DNA of 64,000 nucleotides from CAZGRP01 sp964527995 (GTDB taxonomy: Bacteria > Zhuqueibacterota > Zhuqueibacteria > Oceanimicrobiales > CAZGRP01), in the NCBI GenBank assembly GCA_964527995.1, contig CAZGRP010000009.1, positions 31,606-95,605 on the forward strand, given 5' to 3'. Of this stretch, positions 9,101-16,341 are shown one piece after another. How positions within the stretch are numbered: the first letter of the stretch is position 1; each line of letters begins with the position of its first letter. Both the position numbers and the translations under genes were made by a program. The notes under the pieces were generated by a model that saw only the letters and a list, made by a program, of their open reading frames with translations, was not told the origin of the DNA and made no database searches.

Positions 9101-11034
9101 GCTATGCTGTGCGGATCTCGCAGGGCGGCCGCGATACGTTCTGGGCCTTTCCGCCGGGGCTGAGCATTCCTGCCAAGTCGTTGCTGGTGGTGAACTGGCT
9201 CGACACCGGCTCCGACGGCGGGGTCACCGTATTCACGGGCGTGCCGAGCGACGACGGAACGCCCGGCAATGCCAGCGACGGTTTCTGGGGGAACAACAGT
9301 GCGGCAGCCCAGGATATGGTGCTCGGGGGACCTGGCAACGACACGCCTTTCGGCATCGGCCTGTACCGGCACGTTTCGGCAGGCACCTTCGCGTTCGACA
9401 ATCCCCTGCGGCTCGTCGACTTCGTACAGATCGGTGCTGACGGCGACTCGGTGGCCGTCGAGGCCGGACTTTGGCGGACCGGAGAAGCGTTGGCCTTCGT
9501 CGGGGAGGGCGCTTCCTACGAGTGGAAAGGCACCAACAGCGGCGGCGGCGATCTTACCCTGGCTGAAGACTGGTTTGCCGCCTGCTCGCCCTCCATCAAC
9601 CAGGAGAATATCTTCAATCGGGCGCCGATAGCGGATGCCGGCGGCCCGTACAGCGGGTCTGTCGGCCAGGAAATTCTCTTCGATGGCAGTGGTTCCAGCG
9701 ACCCCAACGGCGACTCCCTGAGCTTCCAGTGGGACTTCGGAGACGGCACCAGTGGCAGCGGCGTCAAGGTGGGCCATATCTACCGGGAGTCGGGCACCTT
9801 CACCGCGGTGCTGACCGTGGATGACGGGCACGGATGCACTGACAGCGACAGCGTCGAGGTGACTGTTCAGGCTCCTGTCGTCCTGAAGGTGGAGATCGTC
9901 TCTCCGGAGGATGGCAGCATCGCCTGCGACGACTCGGTGCTCGTGCAGGTCAAGGTCTCTCCGCCAGACAGTGTCGTCAGTTGCGAGATCAACAGCTTCC
10001 CCGCCGACCCCGGCGATAGCCTGATATCGGCCATGATCCCGCTTTCCATGGGGACCAACCTGATCGTCGCGACCTGCGTCGCCAGAGACGGGACTGTGGT
10101 GGCAGACACGATACGGGTTCGCAGAGTGAAGGATGACACGCCACCGACATCTGAGGTGAGTGTCTCCGACGACGGCAGTGAGATCACGGTCATCTTTCGC
10201 GACGATACTGGCATCGCCTCGATAGAAAAAGAGGTGTTGAAGAACGGCGAGTTGATCATCGATGATTTTCAGGTGGGCGACAGGGAAGTGTCGGTGCTGA
10301 TCCGCCGCATTGATCCGGACCAGCCGGTGAGATGGAGCCTGGTCGCGACCGATCTCTGCGGCAACAAGCTGAAGGTCGACCCGGTCTGGCTGCAGCTTGC
10401 CGCCAGCAGCGGCTCCGGTGAGCACACCTTTCAGATCCTCGACGTCGATCGTTACCTGTACATCGTCAACAGTGGGCTGTCGGAGCTGGAGATCGACTTG
10501 AACGAAAGAAGGCTGCTGGTCAAATCACACCCGCGCTTCCGTGGAAAGGATGGCACAACCTTCTACATCCCGGTAGAGGGCGATGCCCTGATCGACCTGC
10601 AGCCGTTCCTGAAAGAGGGCGACAACGACGTCCGAATCCGATTCCGTGGCCCGCAGGGCAGCTCTGGCGTGGTGGTTTTTTCAGACGTCGATTTTGGCCT
10701 CGGCCGTCTAGCGGCCGATGGTATCGACATCGAGACGCTGCCGCTGACCATGACCCTCTATCCGAATTATCCGAACCCGTTCAATCCACAGACAACCATC
10801 ACGTTCGATGTGCCCCGGAAATACATGGAGGCCGTGCCGACGCGGCTGGCGATCTACAACCTCCGCGGTCAGCTGGTTCGCCTGCTCGTCGATCGGGCGC
10901 TCTACGCCGGGCACTACGAGTACGTCTGGGATGCCACTGATACCGCAGGCTCGCCCGTTGCCTCTGGTGTCTACATCTACCAACTCATCGTCGGCCGCCA
11001 TCACACCGCCCGCCGCATGACTCTGCTGAAGTAG
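6133..11034 (+). CDS. Large secreted protein with four lamin-tail plus PKD repeats and a FlgD-like/type IX C-terminal domain
   Basis: This is a 1633-residue exported protein. The ATG at 6133 is preferred over the GTG at 6127 because GGAGG lies 7 bases before it. Residues 1-26 are a signal peptide. A module of about 300 residues then repeats four times: a lamin-tail domain (INEVLYDP, KIEIKN, YWAFP, DGFWG; starting near 51, 348, 657 and 954) followed by a PKD domain (PVADAGGPY, WDFGDGT, VVLTVTD; near 263, 568, 868 and 1164). Beta-rich linkers (about 1250-1530) precede the C-terminal domain from about 1536 (NYPNPFNP, YNLRGQ, VASGVYIY, MTLLK), which in related phyla directs secretion or surface attachment. 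The likely role is cell-surface adhesion or scaffolding. No enzyme motif is visible. The repeats are diverged, so this is not an assembly duplication. Confidence 0.9.
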   Translation: MRDRSRVLLGVVLGAVVGYCSSAQAQLRVAGSPVQLLGNNPAVIMPIAQGVDLVINEVLYDPAGTDIGNEKIEIKNVGTVAVSLDSVALRVSHGTDDTFWAFPSGVVLSPGGILVVRWLSVGVNDEVNLFTGVPTDDGSPENASDGFWGNNSAAAADMVLAGSVNRTPFGLGLYRSVSPGSFVFDDPNRMIDFMQTGGSNAAPEAVAVAAGLWTAGDFAAFIDEGHSYEWLGTNSGGGETTLSSDFFDTCEPTIGSQNLFRPGPIADAGGPYAGVAGEPIQFDGSGSSHPGGEQLTFQWNFGDGSEGVGAQVTHTYARPGSYTVVLTVTDEKGCADRDTTVADVAFPVRTVAINEVLYDPRGGDIGNERIEIKNTGTTSIPLADWTLGIARGSRNTYWAFPQDATLAPGALLVVHWLATGTNDAANVFTGMPSDDGAPDNASDGFWGDNSAITDTLVLGGIANQTPIGVSLFRETPPGLLDFSNPDRLSDFMQIGGRTGQEALAVEAGLWLAGDFTSLIAEGHSYEWKGTDSGDAGGFTIKQEGLTLSSDFFDACPPSIGTENTFLSAPVADAGGPYIGTVGQPIVFSATGSSDADGDSLTFAWDFGDGTTGSGITASHAYADTGTFAVVLTVTDSRGCASSDTTRATVMPAGVILRNLAFNEVLYDPAGPDLGSEKIEIRNVGSTAQSLDNFAIGLNQGGHASYWAFPRNKVLQPGAILVVHWLADGADDPGNVFTGLPSDDGTPANASDGFWGDNSSAAASMVFAGAANDTAFGLSLFQNLPPGSLNVSTPDNLVDFVQIGGAGTGQEAVAAEAGLWRAGEFAPFIDEAHSYEWTGNNSGGNLLTLAADFFDACPPSIGMDNTFLSAPVADAGGPYSGFVFDPIAFDGSASADPDGGALTFAWEFGDGTTGEGATPAHAYADTGSFTVVLTVTDPDGCMDRDTTRVAVGLAPRNVVLNEVFYDPPGDDLGSERIELKNTGSTSVTLDGYAVRISQGGRDTFWAFPPGLSIPAKSLLVVNWLDTGSDGGVTVFTGVPSDDGTPGNASDGFWGNNSAAAQDMVLGGPGNDTPFGIGLYRHVSAGTFAFDNPLRLVDFVQIGADGDSVAVEAGLWRTGEALAFVGEGASYEWKGTNSGGGDLTLAEDWFAACSPSINQENIFNRAPIADAGGPYSGSVGQEILFDGSGSSDPNGDSLSFQWDFGDGTSGSGVKVGHIYRESGTFTAVLTVDDGHGCTDSDSVEVTVQAPVVLKVEIVSPEDGSIACDDSVLVQVKVSPPDSVVSCEINSFPADPGDSLISAMIPLSMGTNLIVATCVARDGTVVADTIRVRRVKDDTPPTSEVSVSDDGSEITVIFRDDTGIASIEKEVLKNGELIIDDFQVGDREVSVLIRRIDPDQPVRWSLVATDLCGNKLKVDPVWLQLAASSGSGEHTFQILDVDRYLYIVNSGLSELEIDLNERRLLVKSHPRFRGKDGTTFYIPVEGDALIDLQPFLKEGDNDVRIRFRGPQGSSGVVVFSDVDFGLGRLAADGIDIETLPLTMTLYPNYPNPFNPQTTITFDVPRKYMEAVPTRLAIYNLRGQLVRLLVDRALYAGHYEYVWDATDTAGSPVASGVYIYQLIVGRHHTARRMTLLK

Positions 11035-11060
11035 TCATCAGCAGCGGCTTCCGGTCATAC

Positions 11061-11099
11061 GAACCCGCCGTTCAGAGGCTCGGGAGCGGGTTCTTTTCT
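11061..11099 (+). terminator. Intrinsic terminator of the large surface protein gene
   Basis: GAACCCGC (11061-11068) and GCGGGTTC (11086-11093) form an 8-bp stem followed by TTTTCTT. The structure overlaps the 3' end of the convergent nitrilase gene. Confidence 0.7.
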
Positions 11100-12037
11100 T
11101 CTTCCCGGCGACGCCGAAGGCGAAACTCGAAGAGATCGGAGCGATGATAGTGGCCAGTGACGTCGAGGGTGAGAGACTCCTGGTCCCTCCTGCGCAGGTC
11201 AACCTCGGCTGTCAGGATCGTCTCACGATCGTAGACAGGGCCGGCTACGTAGGCCCCGTCCGGTCCGATGATGGCGCTGCCGCCGCGCAGAAGCAGCGCT
11301 TCCGGTTTACCCTGAAGGTCCGGCGGCGCTTCGAGTTCAGCGGGCAGGTCGGCGGCTGGCATGATTGAGCCAGTGGCGATGACAAAACAGCGTCCTTCGA
11401 AGGCGTAGTGGCGGCTGGCAACCTGGTGCATCTCTTTCACAGTGGGCCAGGCAGCGATGTGGACGTCCTCACCACTCTCATGCAGTGCCTGGCGGGCCAG
11501 CGGCATCCAGTGTTCCCAGCACACCAGCCCACCGATGCGGCCGGCAGGCGTGTCCACGGCTCGCAACCCTTCGGCATCTCCATATCCCCAAACCAGCCGT
11601 TCCGTATAGGTGGGCACCAGTTTCCTGTGGCGGTTGAGGAGAGAACCGTCCGGCCCGAAGGTGAGCAAGGTGTTGTAGAGAGTGCCGCGGGCCGCACCAC
11701 TTGCCGGACGCTCATGCACTCCGATGACGACCGTGATCTTATGTCGCCGGGCAGCTTTCGCCAACCGCTCCACAGCGGTACCAGGAACCGTCACACTGTT
11801 CTCCATGACCCTGGCGAACACGGACTTGGTCGCCGGGTTATCCCAGAGGGCGGCGCCCGGACAGACATCCAGCCAGGACGGATAGCCGGGAAGCCACGTT
11901 TCCCCAAATGCGGCCACAGCGGCTCCCTGGGAGGCCGCCTGGCCGATAAGATTCACGGCCTTTGCGGTGCTGGCATCGAGATCCAGGTACACGGGGGCCG
12001 CCTGCACGGCTGCGACGACAAAGGATCGATTCGTCAT
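11072..12037 (-). CDS. Nitrilase (carbon-nitrogen hydrolase superfamily)
   Basis: This is a 321-residue cytoplasmic enzyme that hydrolyses a nitrile to the acid and ammonia, with the substrate class unresolved. The superfamily triad is present: E46 in AFGETWLPGYP, K139 in NRHRKLVPTYTE and C173 in GGLVCWEHWMPL. The CWEHWMPL context is that of true nitrilases rather than amidases. The length is typical. The ATG at 12037 begins with MTNRSFVVAAVQAAP, the usual N-terminal strand, and a GGAGG-like site lies just upstream. Neighbours give no clue to the substrate, and it appears to be a single-gene unit. Confidence 0.9.
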   Translation of the reverse strand: MTNRSFVVAAVQAAPVYLDLDASTAKAVNLIGQAASQGAAVAAFGETWLPGYPSWLDVCPGAALWDNPATKSVFARVMENSVTVPGTAVERLAKAARRHKITVVIGVHERPASGAARGTLYNTLLTFGPDGSLLNRHRKLVPTYTERLVWGYGDAEGLRAVDTPAGRIGGLVCWEHWMPLARQALHESGEDVHIAAWPTVKEMHQVASRHYAFEGRCFVIATGSIMPAADLPAELEAPPDLQGKPEALLLRGGSAIIGPDGAYVAGPVYDRETILTAEVDLRRRDQESLTLDVTGHYHRSDLFEFRLRRRREEEKNPLPSL

Positions 12038-12099
12038 GAAATCCTCCCGAAGCGAATCATCTTCACAGGAAGCTCAGTTGCGGCTGAATTCAGCTGGCG

Positions 12100-12948
12100 C
12101 TACGAACTCACCCTCCGGAACGTCCGCAGGCACACCCGCAGATTGTGAATGATCGACGGCTTGCTGTTGATGATAAACACGCGCGGCCCGGCTTGAAACA
12201 CGCCCCGCCGCAGCATGGTGGTCTCCGGGCTCAGCCAGCCGGCGCCGGCCTGGCTCGCCCTCTCACTGGCGAACATCAGGTTGATCTTTACTTCCATCTT
12301 CAGATGGGTGTCTTCGAGGAAGATCGCCAGGTCCGGTTGCAGGTCATCCAGGCGCTTGAGAAAACCGCCGATGGCTGGTTGTTCGATGTTGCGCGGCGGC
12401 GACGATTTGACCTCGACATAGGCCAGATCAGCTCCGACATGCGCCACGACATCGTAGTCCCCGCCGGACTCAAGACCTCGCAACTTCGCACCCCAGATCG
12501 CCTCGGAAGCAAACTCGCGCTCAAAAATCTGCCCCACATACCATTCGAGGGTATCTCCGAAGCTGGTCGCCCGGCGATTGCGAAGACGGTAGCCGCCGTC
12601 CCGCTCTACGATCCCCAGCGACACCAGCTCGTCCACGAATCGTACCGCCTTGCGTCGCGAACAGTAGTGCAGCAGGTCGTCGATCTCGAAGCGGTCACGG
12701 TGGCGGATGATGTCGCGCAGCAGAATGCGGAACGAGTATCGATGCAGGAGGCGGTAGAACCGGTCGAGGCGATCAGCAGAGATCGGGTGTGGCAGAAGCA
12801 CCTGCGCTGTGGGGTTGTAGCTGTCGACCACGAAGCCCCTCTGGCGCAGGACGTCCACTACCGAGGCATGCAGATGGGCGAGTCGCCGCTCGAGAACTCT
12901 GACTCGGTGCTCGAGGTCCTCAACCCGTTTCAGAAGTTCGTCGCTCAC
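12100..12948 (-). CDS. PD-(D/E)XK nuclease-like protein with N-terminal coiled coil
   Basis: This 282-residue protein has a coiled coil at residues 1-35 (heptad-like leucines in LLKRVEDLEHRVRVLERRLAHL), a helical winged-helix-like middle section (about 60-130), and a C-terminal domain with GGDYDVVAH followed by AYVEVKSSP. The D...ExK arrangement is the catalytic signature of PD-(D/E)XK nucleases. No signal peptide is present. It resembles stand-alone DUF3782/holliday-junction-resolvase-like proteins found in many thermophiles and cyanobacteria, but I cannot assign a named family with certainty. It stands alone between the nitrilase and a tiny basic gene, so no restriction-modification partner is visible. 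Confidence 0.7.
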   Translation of the reverse strand: MSDELLKRVEDLEHRVRVLERRLAHLHASVVDVLRQRGFVVDSYNPTAQVLLPHPISADRLDRFYRLLHRYSFRILLRDIIRHRDRFEIDDLLHYCSRRKAVRFVDELVSLGIVERDGGYRLRNRRATSFGDTLEWYVGQIFEREFASEAIWGAKLRGLESGGDYDVVAHVGADLAYVEVKSSPPRNIEQPAIGGFLKRLDDLQPDLAIFLEDTHLKMEVKINLMFASERASQAGAGWLSPETTMLRRGVFQAGPRVFIINSKPSIIHNLRVCLRTFRRVSS

Positions 12949-13023
12949 TGGCCTGCTCTCGACTTCACGAGGCTCCTGCGGCCAATATACGTCGCGGCAA
13001 CTGCAAAGTCAATTGGCGGGGTC

Positions 13024-13051
13024 TTGACTTTTTCCCTCTCTGTCTTATTTT
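13024..13051 (+). promoter_or_regulatory. Promoter upstream of the small basic protein gene
   Basis: TTGACT (13024-13029), a 16-base pyrimidine-rich spacer and TATTTT (13046-13051). It lies 96 bases before the 36-residue basic ORF and diverges from the nuclease-like gene. Confidence 0.5.
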
Positions 13052-13147
13052 CAGAAAGAGAAGCCACCAGGACCGTTCCACATTGGAGAGTAACCCAATT
13101 ACTCGCAAGCCAAGGAGCATTATGAAACAATACTGGGAGGGTTCTCG

Positions 13148-13258
13148 ATGGCAAGAAGCAAGAGCAAACAGAAACGCGAACGGATCAAAAGGCAGCAGAA
13201 GTGGAAGGCCAAGAAGAAACGGGCCAAGGCTGCTGCGGCCGCCGGGTCCCTTTCCTGA
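13148..13258 (+). CDS. Small lysine/arginine-rich protein, 36 residues
   Basis: The frame begins MARSKSKQKRERIKRQQKWK and ends in an alanine-rich tail. About half of the residues are K or R, so it should be a nucleic-acid-binding peptide. The evidence that it is real is positional: GGGAGG lies 7 bases before the ATG, a promoter lies at 13024 and an intrinsic terminator at 13311, so a short monocistronic transcript is predicted. The frame that overlaps it (ATG at 13122) gives a low-complexity RNGRP-type sequence and is taken to be the shadow. I do not know the family. Confidence 0.55.
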   Translation: MARSKSKQKRERIKRQQKWKAKKKRAKAAAAAGSLS

Positions 13259-13310
13259 GCCCACTGGACACGGCGCCGGCCCAGGACGGCAGCCAGGGGA
13301 AGCCCTCTTA

Positions 13311-13343
13311 AGGTGGATCGGAATTCAACGGTCCACCTTTTTT
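13311..13343 (+). terminator. Intrinsic terminator after the small basic protein gene
   Basis: AGGTGGATC pairs with GGTCCACCT (one T-G wobble), with a ten-base loop holding GAATTC, followed by six T. Confidence 0.85.
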
Positions 13344-13467
13344 GTTGGCCAGACGAATCGGCCGGCGCGGCGCCGATCAGCGGCACGTGTGTCTTTTTCC
13401 CACCTTCGGAAAAAGCTGCCGGGCGGCGGCGCGGGCGTTTGGATGAAAATCCAAAAGAGGAGCGTTC

Positions 13468-13884
13468 ATGAAAGTAGAGGGCCAGCGAAAGTTACAATTG
13501 TACTATGTCAGCACTGGATTCACTCTGCAACTCTTCTTGGAAGTGGTGGCACATGCTTTGCAATTGTGGCAGATTGGCTATGCCTGGTGGTGGCCAGTTG
13601 CTCTTCTTTGGGGTGCAGTCCTGGGCGGTGTCGCCTTCCTTCTGCGCAACAGCTCTTTGTTCGTGTTGTACTTGGCTGGGCTTGTGCTCGCCGGTTTCCC
13701 CGAGGTAGCCAACGCGGCTCTGTTCGAACTCTGGCACTACCCGGGTGATCGGTTTCTATTCATCACAGGACGATTTCAAGTCGCTATAGCGATGGCCTTC
13801 CTGTGGGGGCTGGCTTGCCCGGCGATCCGGGGCACGGTGAAGATTCTGCAACGACTGAACTGGGCACCCCCGAAACAGCGTTGA
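13468..13884 (+). CDS. Uncharacterised four-helix membrane protein
   Basis: This 138-residue integral membrane protein has about four hydrophobic segments (near residues 18-36, 41-58, 62-80 and 105-122). GAGGAG lies just before the ATG at 13468. The codon usage is less GC-rich than that of the neighbours. No conserved family motif is recognised. The next gene, 95 bp downstream, encodes a membrane protease of the CPBP family. Confidence 0.65.
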   Translation: MKVEGQRKLQLYYVSTGFTLQLFLEVVAHALQLWQIGYAWWWPVALLWGAVLGGVAFLLRNSSLFVLYLAGLVLAGFPEVANAALFELWHYPGDRFLFITGRFQVAIAMAFLWGLACPAIRGTVKILQRLNWAPPKQR

Positions 13885-13979
13885 ATTTATAGAGGGTATC
13901 AGGAGAATGGAGAGGGAGGGACGATGCCTCAGGCAACGTAAGTAAGCAGTCTTGTAGTTTGCAGTTGGAAGGTGTAGTC

Positions 13980-14696
13980 ATGCCCATCAGTCTGAGAGAA
14001 ATGAGGCGGGTGTTCGAGATCCTGCTGGACACTTTCAAGCGCCTCAAGGATCGGCCGTCGATCATCCTGGCCAGCTCCTTCATGCTGTTGATCCTCTGGG
14101 GCTACCACGGACGGCCCCTCTTCTATTTTGAGGTTCCTCCCCTCGTCCAAGCCCTCCCGATGTATCGCTGGTGGTTCACCTTTCTATCCGGGGTGGTGCT
14201 TCTCGTCGCCATTCCGTGTGCGATCATCCGCTTCGGCTTTCGGGAGAGCCTGGCCAAGTTCGGCCTGCGCAAAGGCAACGTTCGCCTGGGCCTGTCGTTT
14301 CTGGTCGTCACCCTGGCCATCGGCCTGCCACTGTTTTGGTTTGGCTCGCACGACCCGGGAATCCGTCACGAGTACCCGCTCTTTCATCCGTCGAACGCCG
14401 GCCAGTTCATCTTGTTCGAAGTGAGCTATCTGCTCTTCTTTCTGGCGCTGGAATTCATCTTTCGCGGCTACTTGCTTTTCGGTCTCTACCAGAAGTTCGG
14501 CATCTACGCCATTCTAATTCAGATGCTGTCCTACACCGCCTGGCATCTCGGCAAGCCGTCTGCTGAGCTCCTGGGCACGCCGCTTTGGGGAATCGCCACG
14601 GCGGCCGTCACCCTGCGGGTAGGATCGATCTGGTACGTCGTCCTCGGCCACTGGCTGTTGAATGTTTTCATGGACGCAATGATTTTGTACGGATAG
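13980..14696 (+). CDS. CPBP-family (CAAX-type) intramembrane metalloprotease
   Basis: This is a 238-residue membrane protein with about six to seven hydrophobic helices. It carries the three motifs of the Abi/CPBP family: an E-x-x-x-R element (ALEFIFRGYLLFG, near residue 157) with a single E rather than EE, a histidine in TAWHLGKP, and HWLLNVFMD at the end, where a second histidine precedes N. The start is set at ATG 13980, with GGAAGG upstream. It overlaps no gene but is followed after 5 bases by the phosphoesterase gene, so the two are probably translated from one message. The target protein is unknown. Confidence 0.8.
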   Translation: MPISLREMRRVFEILLDTFKRLKDRPSIILASSFMLLILWGYHGRPLFYFEVPPLVQALPMYRWWFTFLSGVVLLVAIPCAIIRFGFRESLAKFGLRKGNVRLGLSFLVVTLAIGLPLFWFGSHDPGIRHEYPLFHPSNAGQFILFEVSYLLFFLALEFIFRGYLLFGLYQKFGIYAILIQMLSYTAWHLGKPSAELLGTPLWGIATAAVTLRVGSIWYVVLGHWLLNVFMDAMILYG

Positions 14697-14701
14697 GTGA
14701 G

Positions 14702-16249
14702 ATGGCATTGACGCAAGTTGAAGTGCAGCCGGTCCCGGTGGCAAGCCATCAGCACAGTAAGAACGGGACCCTGCTGCCGCAGGCTTCGGGGCCGAAGGAC
14801 AAAGGCGAGGTGCATGTCGCTGAAGAGACGTGCAACCTGATCGTCCTCAGCGACCTTCATCTCGGCGAAGGTGTCAACCCGCGCACGCGCAAGTTTTCTC
14901 GCCGCGAAAGCTTCTTCTACGATCTGGAATTCCGCAATTTCCTTGAGTACCTCAAGGAGCGCTCCTACATTCTCGGCCGGCCCTGGAAGCTGATTTTCAA
15001 CGGTGACCTGTTCGATTTCCCGCGTGTGGTCAGCAGCCCTCGTGGGCAGGATCTGGAAGCCTGGGCCCAGGCCCTGCGGGATCTCGGTAAGCCGGTGCAG
15101 AATCTCGAGAACACGATCACCAAGGAGGAGCGCCGCTATGGACTGAACACCTCTGATTTCAAATCGGTGTGGAAGCTGATGGTGATCCACCGCGGCCATC
15201 GGCCGTTCTTCGAAGCTCTGGCCGACTTCGTCATGGACGGCAATCGTCTCGTGGTCATCCGAGGCAACCACGATATCGAGTTTTACTGGGAACTCGTGCA
15301 GGCGATGTTCGTCCGTCTGCTGGCGCAGAGCTATCCACCGGTCGAAAGCGGCGAGACCAGTTTCGACGTTGCGTTGCGCACAATTCTACGGCGCGTAGAG
15401 TTCTGCCAGCGAGCCTACGTCATCGAGAACCGCATCCACATCGAGCACGGCAACGAGTACGACAAGTTGACCCGGGTGGAGGGAGACCTGATCAACGGCA
15501 CAGAGCTGAAGATGCCGGCTGGCAACTTCTTCAACCGCTACGTCATGAACCACATCGAGTCGATGCTGCCCTTTGCCGACAACCTGCGGCCACCCTCCCA
15601 CATCATCAAATTCATGGTGAAAAAACGCACCTCGGACGCACTGGAGATCCTCGTGCGGCGCATCCCGAAAGCTTTCTTGAGGAGCTTCCGAGAACACGGC
15701 TTGCGGTTTTGGCTGCTGGCGACCTTCATCCCCTATGTGGCCGGGCTTGCGTACTTTGTTTTCGCCTTTCTGCTGCCGACGCTGCTGCCAGCCTACCGCG
15801 CCGCTTTCGTCGATCTGCTGGATGGCTTCGGCCGTTTCCTGGTCGGTCATTGGTGGGCCAACCTGGCGATCAACTTTGGCATCTTGTATATCCCGAAACT
15901 GCTGAAGTTCTACTCCGTGTTCGCCGGTGTCAAGTTCCTTCACAAAGAAGCGCAGCAGTTGTTGACACGCCGCGGCGATCTTGCTGGCAGATCTGACAAG
16001 CGGTCGCGTATCATCGTTTTCGGCCATACCCACAATGCCGACATTCGCACCCTGGCGGAGCGATGCTGGTATGTCAACAGCGGCACCTGGATTCCGACCT
16101 TCGATCCGGCACTGCGGCTTCTGCTGGTCAACAAGAGGTTCTCCTTTGTGCAGCTCATCAAGAACAAGGCCGGTGAGTTCGACTTTGAATTGCTACGCTG
16201 GAACGACATCGCGCAACGTCCCGACCGAATGATCCTGATCGACAAATAG
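14702..16249 (+). CDS. Calcineurin-like metallophosphoesterase, membrane-anchored
   Basis: This 515-residue protein carries the full two-metal phosphoesterase signature: D-x-H in DLHLGEG (51-57), GDxxD in GDLFD (101-105), GNHD (188-191), HGNEYDK, and GHTH near residue 440. A long insertion (about 340-400) contains a hydrophobic hairpin (FIPYVAGLAYFVFAFLLP), so the enzyme is probably held at the membrane. The distant resemblance is to UDP-2,3-diacylglucosamine hydrolases (LpxH type), but it is about twice their length, and I would not assign lipid A synthesis from this. The start is the ATG five bases after the CPBP stop. Upstream in-frame codons lie inside that gene. Confidence 0.85.
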   Translation: MALTQVEVQPVPVASHQHSKNGTLLPQASGPKDKGEVHVAEETCNLIVLSDLHLGEGVNPRTRKFSRRESFFYDLEFRNFLEYLKERSYILGRPWKLIFNGDLFDFPRVVSSPRGQDLEAWAQALRDLGKPVQNLENTITKEERRYGLNTSDFKSVWKLMVIHRGHRPFFEALADFVMDGNRLVVIRGNHDIEFYWELVQAMFVRLLAQSYPPVESGETSFDVALRTILRRVEFCQRAYVIENRIHIEHGNEYDKLTRVEGDLINGTELKMPAGNFFNRYVMNHIESMLPFADNLRPPSHIIKFMVKKRTSDALEILVRRIPKAFLRSFREHGLRFWLLATFIPYVAGLAYFVFAFLLPTLLPAYRAAFVDLLDGFGRFLVGHWWANLAINFGILYIPKLLKFYSVFAGVKFLHKEAQQLLTRRGDLAGRSDKRSRIIVFGHTHNADIRTLAERCWYVNSGTWIPTFDPALRLLLVNKRFSFVQLIKNKAGEFDFELLRWNDIAQRPDRMILIDK

Positions 16250-16341
16250 GCCACGACTGCGACGCGCGAGGCAACCCTCTACCGACCTCACATCTCTGAG
16301 CGCCTCCGGCGCCGTCTGTCGCGGCGCAACCCGGAGCATCC

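Noticed and set aside
7894..10425. 843-codon minus-strand open frame inside the repeat protein
   Set aside because: It mirrors the GC-rich codon bias of the LTD/PKD gene on the other strand. No start site or domain supports it.
13083..13748. Longer open frame overlapping the 36-residue basic gene
   Set aside because: Its translation is low-complexity and crosses a strong terminator, so the short basic frame is preferred.
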